Shown one piece after another: positions 51,588 through 62,117 of a DNA stretch of 64,000 nucleotides (position 1 is the stretch's first letter; every line of letters starts with the position of its first letter). This DNA is from Bacteroidales bacterium. Its GTDB lineage: Bacteria > Bacteroidota > Bacteroidia > Bacteroidales > P3. Position numbers and translations under genes: made by a program. The stretch spans positions 16,073 through 80,072 of the forward strand of contig JAEEZY010000003.1 in the NCBI GenBank assembly GCA_016292015.1. The letters are read 5' to 3'. Below the pieces are notes generated by a model. It was not told the origin of the DNA and ran no database searches. It worked only from the letters and a program-made list of their open reading frames with translations.

Positions 51588-53480
51588 ATGCTTGAAAAGA
51601 TAAACACCCCATACGATCTGCGTAAACTGAATGTCGGTCAGCTTCAGCCTCTGGCCGACGAGTTGCGCCGTTATATCATCGAAACCATCGCCACCCATCC
51701 TGGCCACCTGGCTTCATCACTGGGCGTGGTGGAGCTGACCGTAGCTCTGCATTATGTCTTCAACACCCCCGACGACAAGCTGATATGGGATGTGGGCCAT
51801 CAGGCATACGCCCACAAAATTCTCACCGGACGGCGAGATCAGTTCCCGTCGATCAGAACCAAGGGTGGACTGAGCGGATTTCCCAAGATGAGCGAGAGCA
51901 AGTACGACGCCTTCGGCACCGGCCACTCCTCCACCTCCATCTCCGCCGCTCTGGGTATGGCAGTAGCCTCGAAGCTGCAGGGCGAAAGCGGCCGTCAGCA
52001 TATAGCCGTCATCGGCGACGGCTCGATGACCGGCGGTCAGGCTTTCGAAGCGCTCAACAACGTGGCAGTCAGCAAGTCGAACATACTCGTGATACTCAAC
52101 GACAACGGTATCTCCATAGACAAGGCCGTGGGCGGACTGAACCGCAGTCTCGTCCACATCACAGCCTCGCCTCGCTACAACCGCTTCCGTGAGGCCGTGT
52201 GGCGTCGGCTGGGTGGCGACAGCGACCGCAAGAAACGCAGCCGCAACTTCCTCGCCAAGATGCTCTTCCTCGCCAAGTCGGCCCTGCTGAAAGACAAAAA
52301 CATATTCGAATCGCTCGGACTACGATACTTCGGTCCCATCGACGGCCACGACATAGACGAGCTGGTGAAGGTGCTCTCGCAGCTGAAGTCCATACCCGGT
52401 CCCAAGCTGCTGCACATAGTCACCACCAAAGGCAAAGGGCTGCTCGAAGCCGAACGCAACCCCATAGTGTACCATGCCCCAGGGAAGTATGACGCCGTAA
52501 CCGGCAAACGCCTCAACGCATCAGACAATCAAGCAATCAAGCAATCAAGCAATCAAATAATCCCCAAATACCAGGATGTCTTCGGCGAGACCATAATAGA
52601 GTTGGCTAAAGCCAACCCCAAGATTGTGGGTATTACCCCCGCCATGCCGACGGGCTGCTCACTCAACATGATGATGGAGCAGATGCCCGACCGCGCTTTC
52701 GACGTAGGCATAGCCGAGCAGCACGCTGTCACCTTCGCCGCCGGACTGGCTTCCCAGGGGATGACCCCCTTCTGCAACATCTACTCCTCGTTCATGCAGC
52801 GCGCCTACGACCAGATTATCCACGATGTGGCGCTGCAGAAACTCAACGTGGTGATGTGTCTCGACCGCGCAGGACTCGTGGGTGAAGACGGCGCAACCCA
52901 TCACGGAGCATTCGACCTCGCCTACCTGCGTCCCATACCAAATATCACCGTCTGTGCGCCGATGGACGAGCGAGAGCTGCGCAATATGATGTACACCGCA
53001 CAACTGCCGAACCAAGGGCCATTCGTGATACGCTATCCTCGCGGGAAAGCCGAACACAGCGACTGGCACACGCCTTTCGACGAACTGGCGATAGGCAAGG
53101 GACGTTGCCTGCGACGCGGCGACGAGGTGGCCATACTCTCGCTGGGACCGCTTGGCAACCGTGCTCTCGAAGCAGCCGAAAGGCTACGCCAGAAAGGCGT
53201 GTCTGCCGCCGTATATGACATGAGGTTTCTCAAGCCAATTGACACCGAACTGCTCGACACCGTAGCTAACGGCCCCTTCCATCAGGTGGTGACCGTCGAA
53301 GACGGTGTGAATAAAGGCGGACTAGGATCGGCGGTTGCCGAATACTTCGAGCAGACAGGCTGCAAGAAGGACGTTACCATACTAGGCCTCCCCGACCGAT
53401 TCATAGAACACGCCACTGTAGAGGAGCTCCACCACGACTGCGGCATCGACATAGACAGCATAGTCGAAGCAGCGCTGTGA
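51588..53480 (+). CDS. dxs: 1-deoxy-D-xylulose-5-phosphate synthase (with repeat-derived insertion)
   Basis: First enzyme of the MEP isoprenoid pathway: thiamine diphosphate-dependent joining of pyruvate and glyceraldehyde 3-phosphate. 630 residues. N-terminal HPGHLASSLGVVELTVALHYVF, TPP motif GDGSMTGGQAFEALNN, pyrimidine domain with the catalytic Glu region DVGIAEQHAVTFAAGLA, and the C-terminal transketolase domain. The linker between domains 1 and 2 has SDNQAIKQSSNQ (about 311-322), encoded by an 8-bp repeat, where homologues have only a few residues. Conserved flanks are intact. Confidence 0.97.
   Translation: MLEKINTPYDLRKLNVGQLQPLADELRRYIIETIATHPGHLASSLGVVELTVALHYVFNTPDDKLIWDVGHQAYAHKILTGRRDQFPSIRTKGGLSGFPKMSESKYDAFGTGHSSTSISAALGMAVASKLQGESGRQHIAVIGDGSMTGGQAFEALNNVAVSKSNILVILNDNGISIDKAVGGLNRSLVHITASPRYNRFREAVWRRLGGDSDRKKRSRNFLAKMLFLAKSALLKDKNIFESLGLRYFGPIDGHDIDELVKVLSQLKSIPGPKLLHIVTTKGKGLLEAERNPIVYHAPGKYDAVTGKRLNASDNQAIKQSSNQIIPKYQDVFGETIIELAKANPKIVGITPAMPTGCSLNMMMEQMPDRAFDVGIAEQHAVTFAAGLASQGMTPFCNIYSSFMQRAYDQIIHDVALQKLNVVMCLDRAGLVGEDGATHHGAFDLAYLRPIPNITVCAPMDERELRNMMYTAQLPNQGPFVIRYPRGKAEHSDWHTPFDELAIGKGRCLRRGDEVAILSLGPLGNRALEAAERLRQKGVSAAVYDMRFLKPIDTELLDTVANGPFHQVVTVEDGVNKGGLGSAVAEYFEQTGCKKDVTILGLPDRFIEHATVEELHHDCGIDIDSIVEAAL
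52518..52560 (+). repeat. 8-bp CAATCAAG repeat inside dxs
   Basis: Four to five clean units (ACAATCAA, GCAATCAA, GCAATCAA, GCAATCAA) in frame at the interdomain linker. Stop-free in this direction in all three frames. Confidence 0.9.
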
Positions 53481-53540
53481 AATAAACCTCACCCACCCTA
53501 GATATTCCCATTCGATTGTGGACAATGTGCAGACCGCATT

Positions 53541-53571
53541 TTTGTTCTGTCAATAAATTTATCTACTTTTG
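53541..53571 (+). promoter_or_regulatory. Bacteroidota-type promoter of the SDR gene
   Basis: TTTG (53541-53544), a 19-nt spacer, TACTTTTG (53564-53571), about 83 nt upstream of the ATG at 53654. A consensus-like match. Confidence 0.75.
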
Positions 53572-53653
53572 CCGGCGAAACGCACGTCGATTTAGAATAC
53601 ACGCAATTATCATGGACTATTGTTGATCAAGTGTTTATTCAACAAAAGTTATC

Positions 53654-54487
53654 ATGAAACTGAAAGACAAAAACATCCTTATCACCGGTGGTGCGTCCGG
53701 TATCGGAAAAATCATGGCGCGTATAGCGCTGCAGAAAGGTGCAAATTGTGTGGCAATATGGGATATCAGCGAGAAGAACATCGCTGACACCTTAACCGAA
53801 CACCAATCATACGGAAACATAAAAGCTTACAAGGTCGACGTCTCGTCGTCACAGATGGTCGAGGACACCTACCGTCAGGTGGTCAGCGAACTTGGACAGG
53901 TTGATATCGTCATCCAGTGTGCCGGCATCGTCACCTCGAACAACACCTTTAATAATAACACTATCGACGAGATAGATCGCACAATGAAAATCAACGCCAT
54001 AGCCCCGATGTATGTGGGATTGTGTGCGTTGAAGGACATGGTGGCTCGCGACAACGGCCACCTGGTGACCATCACCTCGGCAGCCGGCATGCTCTCGATG
54101 CCGAAGATGAGTATTTATTCGGCCAGCAAATGGTGCGCTATCGGATGGAGCGACTCGGTGCGGCTGGAGTTGCAGCGCATGAAAAGTCATGTGCGCATAA
54201 CCACTGTGGCACCCTACTTCATCAATACCGGCATGTTCGACGGTGTACGCTCGAAGGTGTTTCCCATCCTCGACCCCGAGAAGACGGCGGCGAAAATCAT
54301 CAAGTCAATCGAACTTAATAAGACATTCGCCGGCATCCCCTTCTCGTTCCACTTCATCCGCCTGATGGAGGGTATGCTGCCACAGGCTTTGTTCGACTGG
54401 TTCTACGGCGACGTGTTCGGGATATACAACGTGATGGACGGCTTCACGGGAAGGAAAAGCCTCACCCCCCAGCCCCCTCTCCCTTAG
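53654..54487 (+). CDS. Short-chain dehydrogenase/reductase
   Basis: 277 residues. SDR motifs: TGGASGIG (11-18), a CAGI motif in place of NNAG, catalytic Ser in TSAAGML, and YSASK (Tyr-x3-Lys). The fold and C-terminal helix (FHFIRLMEGMLPQALFDWFYGD) fit membrane-associated SDRs of the 17-beta-HSD11/retinol dehydrogenase type acting on lipid-like alcohols or aldehydes. The last ten residues (KSLTPQPPLP) are encoded by a dispersed GC-rich repeat and are probably not part of the original protein. The next gene is an aldehyde dehydrogenase, so both may handle fatty aldehydes. Confidence 0.85.
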   Translation: MKLKDKNILITGGASGIGKIMARIALQKGANCVAIWDISEKNIADTLTEHQSYGNIKAYKVDVSSSQMVEDTYRQVVSELGQVDIVIQCAGIVTSNNTFNNNTIDEIDRTMKINAIAPMYVGLCALKDMVARDNGHLVTITSAAGMLSMPKMSIYSASKWCAIGWSDSVRLELQRMKSHVRITTVAPYFINTGMFDGVRSKVFPILDPEKTAAKIIKSIELNKTFAGIPFSFHFIRLMEGMLPQALFDWFYGDVFGIYNVMDGFTGRKSLTPQPPLP

Positions 54488-54545
54488 AGATGGGGAGTTT
54501 AAGCGAAACGAACCTTTTTAACCTTTAAAACCTATCAACCTATCA
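54456..54545 (+). repeat. CTCACCCCCCAGCCCCCTCTCC element plus downstream repeats
   Basis: A GC-rich element at 54456-54496 overlaps the SDR stop and matches the one inside topB (40588-40632). It is followed by GCGAAACGAACC, TTTTTAACC and TATCAACC units to 54545. Confidence 0.85.
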
Positions 54546-54551
54546 ACAAAA

Positions 54552-55943
54552 ATGGAAAACACCACCAATGAGCGCTTGGATGCTATCCTTGTCTCTCAAA
54601 AGAAATATTTTCGAAGCGGAGCGACGCTCGATGTGCGATTCCGCAAGCAGCAACTAAGGAAACTCCTCAGCGCTATCGAAGAGAACGAGAAAGAGCTGGC
54701 CGACGCACTCTGGACCGACCTGCACAAGTCGTACGAGGAGGCCTACCTCACCGAACTTTCGCTGGTGAAAGCCGAAATCAGAGGCGCCATCCGGCATACC
54801 GCCAAATGGGCACGACGTGAACACAAGTGTTCGCCCGTGACCATCTTCGGTTCAAGCAGTTATGTGGTGAAGGAGCCCCTAGGATGCGCTTTGATTGTCT
54901 CTCCGTGGAACTACCCTGTACAGTTGCTGCTCAACCCGCTGGTGGGAGCCATCTCGGCTGGCTGCACAGCGGTACTGAAGCCTTCTCCCTACGTGCCTAA
55001 TGTCTCGCTCGCAATAGAAAAGATGATACTCAGTGCCTTCGACGAGCAGTATATCGCCGTAGTGCAAGGCAACCGCGAGGTGAACAAGCACCTCTTCTCG
55101 ATGAAGTTCGACATGATTTTCTTCACCGGTAGTCCCGCGTTGGCACGAAATGTGGCTGCCGCCGCTGCAGAGAACCTGGTACCGATGGTGCTTGAATTGG
55201 GAGGGAAGAGTCCCTGTATCATCAACAAGGGCTGCAATGTGAAGCTGGCAGCACTGCGTACAGCGTGGGGCAAGACTCTGAACGCAGGACAGACCTGCAT
55301 CGCTCCCGACTATATTCTCATCCACAAGGATGTGAAGGAGGCTTTTGTCAATGAATTTGCAAGATGCATCAAGCGACTGCACGGGGACGACATCCATGAA
55401 AGCCGCCACTATGTGAGGATGGTCTCGGACAAGGCTTTCGAACGCGTGGAGGGTTACATCCACGAGGGCAACGTGCTCTACGGAGGTCACACGAAAGCCG
55501 ACGAGCGTTTCATCGAGCCGACGTTGATTGACGACGTAAAAAAAGATGCCGACGTGCTAACCACCGAGATTTTCGGACCAGTGTTCCCGCTGGTCACCTT
55601 CGACGACAGCGGAGAGGGCTTTGAAGAAAAAGTGGTCAACTACATCCTCGACCGCGAGAAACCGTTGGCGCTTTACTATTTCGGACCGAAACAAAGAGGC
55701 TGGAACATCATTCGCCGTACTTCGTCGGGCGGTGCCTGCATCAACGACACCATCATGCACATAGCCAACCCCAACGTGCCGTTCGGCGGAGTGGGCAATT
55801 CTGGCATGGGTAGTTATCATGGTGTGCTGAGCTTCGAGGCGTTCACTCACCGCCGCGCTGTGGTGAGCACCCCTACCCTCTTCGACCTGCCGTTCCGCTA
55901 TATGCCATATAAAACCTTTCCTCTGGTGAAAAAGATGGTGTGA
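54552..55943 (+). CDS. Aldehyde dehydrogenase, class 3-like
   Basis: Oxidises aldehydes to acids with NAD(P)+. 463 residues, the short class typical of ALDH3/fatty aldehyde dehydrogenases and bacterial coniferyl-type enzymes. SPWNYPVQLLLNPLVGAIS, catalytic Glu in LELGGKSP and nucleophile Cys in NAGQTCIAPDY are present, as is the C-terminal PFGGVGNSGMGSYHG. It follows the SDR gene after 64 bp of repeats. Together they could turn a long-chain alcohol into its acid, which is an inference from order. Confidence 0.93.
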   Translation: MENTTNERLDAILVSQKKYFRSGATLDVRFRKQQLRKLLSAIEENEKELADALWTDLHKSYEEAYLTELSLVKAEIRGAIRHTAKWARREHKCSPVTIFGSSSYVVKEPLGCALIVSPWNYPVQLLLNPLVGAISAGCTAVLKPSPYVPNVSLAIEKMILSAFDEQYIAVVQGNREVNKHLFSMKFDMIFFTGSPALARNVAAAAAENLVPMVLELGGKSPCIINKGCNVKLAALRTAWGKTLNAGQTCIAPDYILIHKDVKEAFVNEFARCIKRLHGDDIHESRHYVRMVSDKAFERVEGYIHEGNVLYGGHTKADERFIEPTLIDDVKKDADVLTTEIFGPVFPLVTFDDSGEGFEEKVVNYILDREKPLALYYFGPKQRGWNIIRRTSSGGACINDTIMHIANPNVPFGGVGNSGMGSYHGVLSFEAFTHRRAVVSTPTLFDLPFRYMPYKTFPLVKKMV

Positions 55944-55945
55944 CG

Positions 55946-56809
55946 TCAGGCGTCATCGTGCGCAATCTGGCGGATGTCCGGATAACGTTTCAGCCAGGTT
56001 AGCTGCTTCTTTGCGTAATGCCAGGTGTTGATTTTTATCTTGCACCTGGATTCTTCTTTGCTTGTCTGTCCGTCGAAAAAGGCGAAGAGCTCCTTGTAAC
56101 CCACTGTGTTGAGCGGCTGAAGTTGACGATATTGTAGTACACTGCGAGCCTCTTCTTCAAGTCCGGATTCGAACATGCGATCAACCCGTATGTCAATACG
56201 TTCTCTAAGTGAGGTCAAATCAACCGAAGGCATGATTTTCTCTATCTCGAACGGACGTGGTCTGAGTTCTTGCGCAACCACCTCGCTGTAGGGTCTTCCG
56301 GTAGTGATGATGACCTCGAGTGCCCGCTGCACCCTGACAGGATTCTTCAAATCGCAACGTTTGTAGTAGTCGGGGTCTAATTTCTTCAACCGTTCACAAA
56401 GAATCTCCACGCCGTCTTCTGCTATCTGTTTTTTCAGGCTCGCCCTGAGTTCGGGAGAGGGGTCTGGCATCCGAGCCATCCCTTCGCACAAGGCGTCAAT
56501 ATAGAGTCCGCTGCCGCCAACGGCAATGACGGTTTCATGTTTTTCGAAGAGTGTGTCGAGCAGGGCGAGCGCCTCGTCCTCATACTGAGAAACGTTGTAA
56601 GGTTGGGTGACACTTCGGCAGGCGATGAAATGATGCGGAGCGGATGCAAGTTCCTTCTCTGACGGTCGGGCGACACCGATGTTGAGCTCTTTATAAAACT
56701 GACGTGAGTCGCATGAGACAATATGAGTGTCAAGTTCCTGTGCGAGCTTTACGGCCAGCGCAGTCTTGCCAGAGGCGGTCGGTCCTACTATGACTATTAG
56801 TTTTTTTAT
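55946..56809 (-). CDS. miaA: tRNA dimethylallyltransferase, apparent ATA start
   Basis: Transfers a dimethylallyl group to A37 of tRNAs that read UNN codons. Translating back from the stop gives 287 residues with the P-loop VGPTASGKTALA, the conserved DSRQFYKELNIGVARPS, HHFIACRSV, AVGGSGLYIDALCEG, and NPVRVQRALEV. No ATG, GTG or TTG precedes the P-loop. The frame begins at TAA, four codons later ATA AAA AAA CTA. ATA (56809-56807) sits where homologues have ATG in MKxLIV. An internal ATG at 56491 would lose the whole ATP site. The gene follows aroA after 12 bp. Confidence 0.88.
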   Translation of the reverse strand: MKKLIVIVGPTASGKTALAVKLAQELDTHIVSCDSRQFYKELNIGVARPSEKELASAPHHFIACRSVTQPYNVSQYEDEALALLDTLFEKHETVIAVGGSGLYIDALCEGMARMPDPSPELRASLKKQIAEDGVEILCERLKKLDPDYYKRCDLKNPVRVQRALEVIITTGRPYSEVVAQELRPRPFEIEKIMPSVDLTSLRERIDIRVDRMFESGLEEEARSVLQYRQLQPLNTVGYKELFAFFDGQTSKEESRCKIKINTWHYAKKQLTWLKRYPDIRQIAHDDA

Positions 56810-56821
56810 GGTCGGGAGGGG

Positions 56822-58065
56822 TTAAGAGAGAAAGGGCGAGAGCTGATTCCAGAAGTCGGGGAAGGATTTTGAGACCACCTCTGGATGGTCTATCTTGAGG
56901 TCTGGAAAGAGTATGCGCAGTGTGCCAAAAGCCATCGCCATGCGATGGTCGCCATAGGTGCAGACGGGCTGTGAAGGTTTCAATACGGAGGGCAAAATGT
57001 GGAGGCGGTCGCGACCGGTTTCGACCACTGCCCCCATCTTACGCAACTCGACGGAGAGGGCCTCGAGCCGGTCGCACTCCTTGTAGCGCAGAGTCTGAAG
57101 GCCCGAAAACCAAGCCTCGACGCCGATGGCTGCACAGGAGACAGCGAGAGGAAGGGAGAGGTCGGGACATTCACTGAAGTCATAGAGAAGATGCGCAGCC
57201 ACGGGGCCGCCACCCTCTATGACGAGGGATCGGCAGGCCCTATAGGGAGAGCGAGCCACGACGGTTTTGACGCCAAGCGACGCGAAGAGCCGGGCGGCGA
57301 CACGATCGCCCTGCAGCGACTCGTTTGACAGGGACACCAGACGTATTCTGCGCCGAGGCAGGAAGAGGGCAGCCATGAAGAAGAAAGAGGCCGCAGACCA
57401 GTCGCGTTCTATAATGACGTTTTTCATACGAGAATGAGCGGCAAAGGGTTCGATACGAATGGTGGTATGGTTGGGCTTGTAGTCGTTGGCCGCACCGGCG
57501 CAGGCGAGCACGGAACAGGTCATCTCGATATAAGAGCGAGAAGAGGGCGGCTTGGTCATGCGGACATGGAGACCACGAGGCAGGGCGGCTCCGGCGATGG
57601 CCAAAGCCGAGACAAACTGGCCGCTGAGGGAGGGATCGACCTCGACGAGTTTCTTCTCGGGCCAGCAGCCTTCGACCCTCAGAGGCAGGCAGCCCTCGGA
57701 AGCGAGGTATTCGATATGGGCGCCGCCCATGGAACGCAAGGCATCGACAAGGGGGGCCATAGGGCGCCGAAGCAACGACGGAGAGCCGTCAAGCACGACG
57801 CATCCCAAGGGGCGAGTGGCCAAAACAGCGAGAAGGAAGCGAGCCACAGCAGCCGATTCTCCACAGTGAAGCCTTACTTCGGCGTCGGATGACGAGTTGG
57901 CCGCCGTGAGGTCGAAATAGGCGAGAATGCGTTTCAGCACCTTCACGTCGTCGGCATCGGACAGGCCAGACATGGGGATGTTGGATCCACTCAGGCGGGC
58001 GACCAGCAGCCAACGGATGGAGAGGCTTTTCGATGACGGCAGCGTTATCTTTATGTCGTTGGTAT

Positions 58066-58069
<4 letters not shown>
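56822..58069 (-). CDS. aroA: 3-phosphoshikimate 1-carboxyvinyltransferase
   Basis: EPSP synthase of the shikimate pathway. It joins phosphoenolpyruvate to shikimate 3-phosphate. 415 residues. PSSKSLSIRWLLVARLSG is the N-terminal substrate site, then SLSGQFVSALAIAGAAL, and ERDWSAASFFFMAALFL. The C-terminal YKECDRLEALSVELRKMG and YGDHRMAMAFG are conserved. The start overlaps the stop of the sigma-54 activator upstream by 4 bp, and miaA follows. An enhancer-binding regulator, aroA and miaA in one operon is unusual. Confidence 0.95.
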
Positions 58070-59388
<1,319 letters not shown>

Positions 59389-59428
59389 AAGTCAAGGTTT
59401 AGGATTTGAAGTATTTGCAAAGCGGTCA

Positions 59429-61420
59429 TCAAAGTCCGCTTATGACCATTCGCAGGTCTTTGCCGATCGATTGTTTCTTTTTTATCAGAGCCGTATGCCG
59501 CATCACCAGAGCGCTGACTTCGTCTGCGTCGGTCTCTTCTTTCAGTTTTTGCCTGTTACGCTCAATCTCGGCCTCCACTTTTTTGAGCATGAAGTGGAGC
59601 AACGAGTCTTTCACGTCAAGCGGCAGCCTCTGCAGCTCGCCCGGCGTCACTATGCCTTTCGACGTAACCCAGAGTTCGCTGACCTCGTATGGCTGCACCA
59701 TGTTTGATATTGCCAAGTCGCGTATTTCTGGCACGTCGGACGACGCAAATTGGGTGGGACTTATGATGCGGCCCTCGTTGAGGGCTTCGAAACTCATGTC
59801 GAAGATGCGTTGGTATGTCGGATTGTCGAACCCGAGTTTTGCAGCGTGCAGGGTGCTGACAATCACCGAGGCGACGGCAAGCCTCTGCGTCACCTCCACT
59901 CCGGCGGGGTTGGTGTAAGTCCAGTCGATGTCCTCGTTGCCGTAGCGCATAAGTATCTCTATCAAGTGCCGCTCCTGCGGCTCGGAGGGGTGCAGTTCGG
60001 GCATTTGTTGCTGGGCGGCAGGCGTCACCGTTGGGGCGAGGCCATCCGACTGCTGCACAGCCGTGTCAGTCGCAGCTCCAGCCGGCTGCTCCCCCTGTCG
60101 CGGAGGGGTGAGTTTCAGTTTCACTATGGCCTTGGCCACACTCGACGAGAGCGTCTGCTCCGCAACTCCGAAAAGCGAGGCGCACTGCTGTATGTATTCC
60201 GACCGCTCCAGCAGGTCCTGCACCAGCGCTATGCTGTTCACTATGTCCTGTATAAACTCCGCCTTCCGTATCGGGTCGTGCTTTATCTGTTCCGATGTGA
60301 TGCGGGCCTTGTACAGGATGTAGTTCTCCTCGTGCTGTTCCAAGTATTGCTGCAACGCCGTCGAGCCGTTGCGCTGGGCATACGAGTCGGGGTCGTCCCC
60401 GTCGGGGAAGAGCACACACCTCACCTTCATGCCCTCCTGAAACAGTATGTTGGCGGCTCGCTGGGTCGCCTTGATTCCCGCTCCGTCCGAGTCGTAAACG
60501 ATGGTCACGTTCGGCGTGTAGCGCCTGATGAGACGCACCTGCTCCACCGTGAGCGACGTGCCGCACGAGGCCACCGTGTTCTCCACACCCGACTGGTGCA
60601 TCGACACCACGTCAAGGTTCCCCTCCACCAGGTAGCATTTACCCGTTCTCGAGATGGCGTTCTTGGCTTGGAAAAGACCGTACAGGATGTTCGACTTGTT
60701 GTATATCTCCGAATCGGGCGAGTTCACATACTTCGCCGCCTGCTTCTCCTTCGACAGTATGCGGCAGCTGAACCCCAGCACCCGTCCGCTGATGCTGTAT
60801 ATCGGAAACGTCACCCTCCCTCTGAAGCGGTCGTACATCTTGTCTCCCTCCTTCACTATCGTCAGGCCCGTCTTCTCCAGCACCTCCTTCGAATAGCCGT
60901 TCTTCAGGGCGTAGTCGGTAAACGCACGCCATTCGTCAGGACTGTATCCCAACCCGAAACGTTTTATAATCTCGTCGGTCAGCCCCCGTTCGTGGAAATA
61001 CCCCAACCCTACGGCTCGCCCCATCTCGGTGTCGTTCATGCTCTCCACGAAAAACTTCTGCGCAAACTCCGACACATGGAACAGCGCATCCCTCTCGTCT
61101 CGCCGCTGCTGCTGCTCCTCGCTCAGCTGCTCCTCCTCTATGGCGATGTTGTACTTTTGGGCCAGCCAGCGCAGCGCCTCGGGATAGGTGTAGTGCTCAT
61201 GCTTCATCAGGAACGACAACGCATCGCCGCTCTCGCCGCAGCCGAAGCATTTGAATATGCCCTTCGACGGCGACACATAGAACGACGGCGTCTTCTCGTT
61301 GTGGAACGGGCAGCATCCTATGTGGTTGGCCCCACGCTTTTTCAACGACACAAACTCCCCGATAACATCCTCTATACGAGTTGCATCCAGTATCTTCTGC
61401 TTTGTATCCTGCGAAATCAT
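59429..61420 (-). CDS. dnaG: DNA primase
   Basis: Makes RNA primers at the replication fork. 663 residues. CHC2 zinc finger HIGCCPFHNEKTPSFYVS with FKCFGCGESG (about 34-65), catalytic core with YLVEGNLDVVSMHQSGV and YDSDGAGIKAT (Toprim acidic residues), then a long Gln/Pro-rich linker (about 440-480) and a C-terminal helicase-binding helical domain. Start MISQDTKQKILD is canonical. The -7 box TAACTTTG lies only 9 bp before the ATG, so the leader is very short. Confidence 0.98.
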   Translation of the reverse strand: MISQDTKQKILDATRIEDVIGEFVSLKKRGANHIGCCPFHNEKTPSFYVSPSKGIFKCFGCGESGDALSFLMKHEHYTYPEALRWLAQKYNIAIEEEQLSEEQQQRRDERDALFHVSEFAQKFFVESMNDTEMGRAVGLGYFHERGLTDEIIKRFGLGYSPDEWRAFTDYALKNGYSKEVLEKTGLTIVKEGDKMYDRFRGRVTFPIYSISGRVLGFSCRILSKEKQAAKYVNSPDSEIYNKSNILYGLFQAKNAISRTGKCYLVEGNLDVVSMHQSGVENTVASCGTSLTVEQVRLIRRYTPNVTIVYDSDGAGIKATQRAANILFQEGMKVRCVLFPDGDDPDSYAQRNGSTALQQYLEQHEENYILYKARITSEQIKHDPIRKAEFIQDIVNSIALVQDLLERSEYIQQCASLFGVAEQTLSSSVAKAIVKLKLTPPRQGEQPAGAATDTAVQQSDGLAPTVTPAAQQQMPELHPSEPQERHLIEILMRYGNEDIDWTYTNPAGVEVTQRLAVASVIVSTLHAAKLGFDNPTYQRIFDMSFEALNEGRIISPTQFASSDVPEIRDLAISNMVQPYEVSELWVTSKGIVTPGELQRLPLDVKDSLLHFMLKKVEAEIERNRQKLKEETDADEVSALVMRHTALIKKKQSIGKDLRMVISGL

Positions 61421-61428
61421 AAGGACTG

Positions 61429-61436
61429 CAAAGTTA
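61429..61436 (-). promoter_or_regulatory. -7 box of dnaG
   Basis: Minus strand TAACTTTG (61436-61429), next to the ATG at 61420. No -33 TTTG at the usual distance. Confidence 0.45.
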
Positions 61437-62012
61437 CAAAAAATAATGCAATATTGCCGATGTCGCCCTCATTCCTGCTTTATGATGACTCAACTACCAA
61501 GTGCATCTACGGGGAAAAGCGATGAGGCAAATTGTGAGACATCTGCGACTGGAGCCTTGTCTGCGGCTATTAGGATACATCTCCCCGTGGAACTATCAGA
61601 GAGGTCTATGGCGGTCAAGTAGATGTCCGGTAGGAGCCAAGTAAGAGAAAACACGGAGGGGTCTGGGAGGGGTCTGGGATGGGTCTTAGAGCCACAACCC
61701 GACTAATACAAGAGTGATTCAGATGTACAACGGGAGTGATTACCTATACCGCTTGTTGCCAGATGATTATAAATGATATAATTGGCGTGGTATGCAAAAG
61801 GGTAATCATTGTCAAAAGATTGCGCTATTATGTACTTTGGATGTGTAAAAACTTGCAGCTTTCAAGAAAAAAAGTATGAAATAAACAATTATCCCCACCG
61901 ACCACCAAGCCCTCCGCAAGCCTGGGGAGGTATATTATAAGGTAGGGGGACGGATAAAAAAAGTGCCGGATTTTAAAAATCCGGCACAACAGGTAAGCCT
62001 CTGTTTCTTGGA
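61437..62012. other. Gene-free stretch with dispersed motifs
   Basis: No credible gene in 576 bp. 61655-61740 carries GGAGGGGTCTGGGAGGGG, ATGGGTCT and AATACAAGAGTGAT, matching 13236-13310. 61963-61987 is a compact palindrome next to the small zinc-ribbon gene. Confidence 0.6.
61963..61987. repeat. REP-like palindrome GTGCCGGATTTTT/AAAAATCCGGCAC
   Basis: A 25-bp perfect palindrome with a single central base. Arms match the interrupted repeat at 23165-23247. Related GTGGCGGATT palindromes lie at 44121-44174. Confidence 0.85.
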
Positions 62013-62117
62013 TTAATTTCCTTTCATCCAAATATGTCCCCCACCACATGGGCATTTACTACCTGGAACCTTGATATACGATTGCATACCGCATTTTGTG
62101 CAATAATAAATATCCAT
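62013..62117 (-). CDS. 34-residue zinc-ribbon protein
   Basis: A short complete frame from ATG at 62117 to TAA at 62013. It encodes MDIYYCTKCGMQSYIKVPG and continues SKCPCGGGHIWMKGN. A CxxC knuckle (C6, C9) and CPCGGGH (C23, C25, H29) could hold one zinc. The even, non-random Cys/Gly layout and the clean start/stop argue that it is real. I recall similar tiny zinc-ribbon proteins but cannot name a function. It stands alone between a REP-like palindrome and a long inverted repeat. Confidence 0.7.
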   Translation of the reverse strand: MDIYYCTKCGMQSYIKVPGSKCPCGGGHIWMKGN

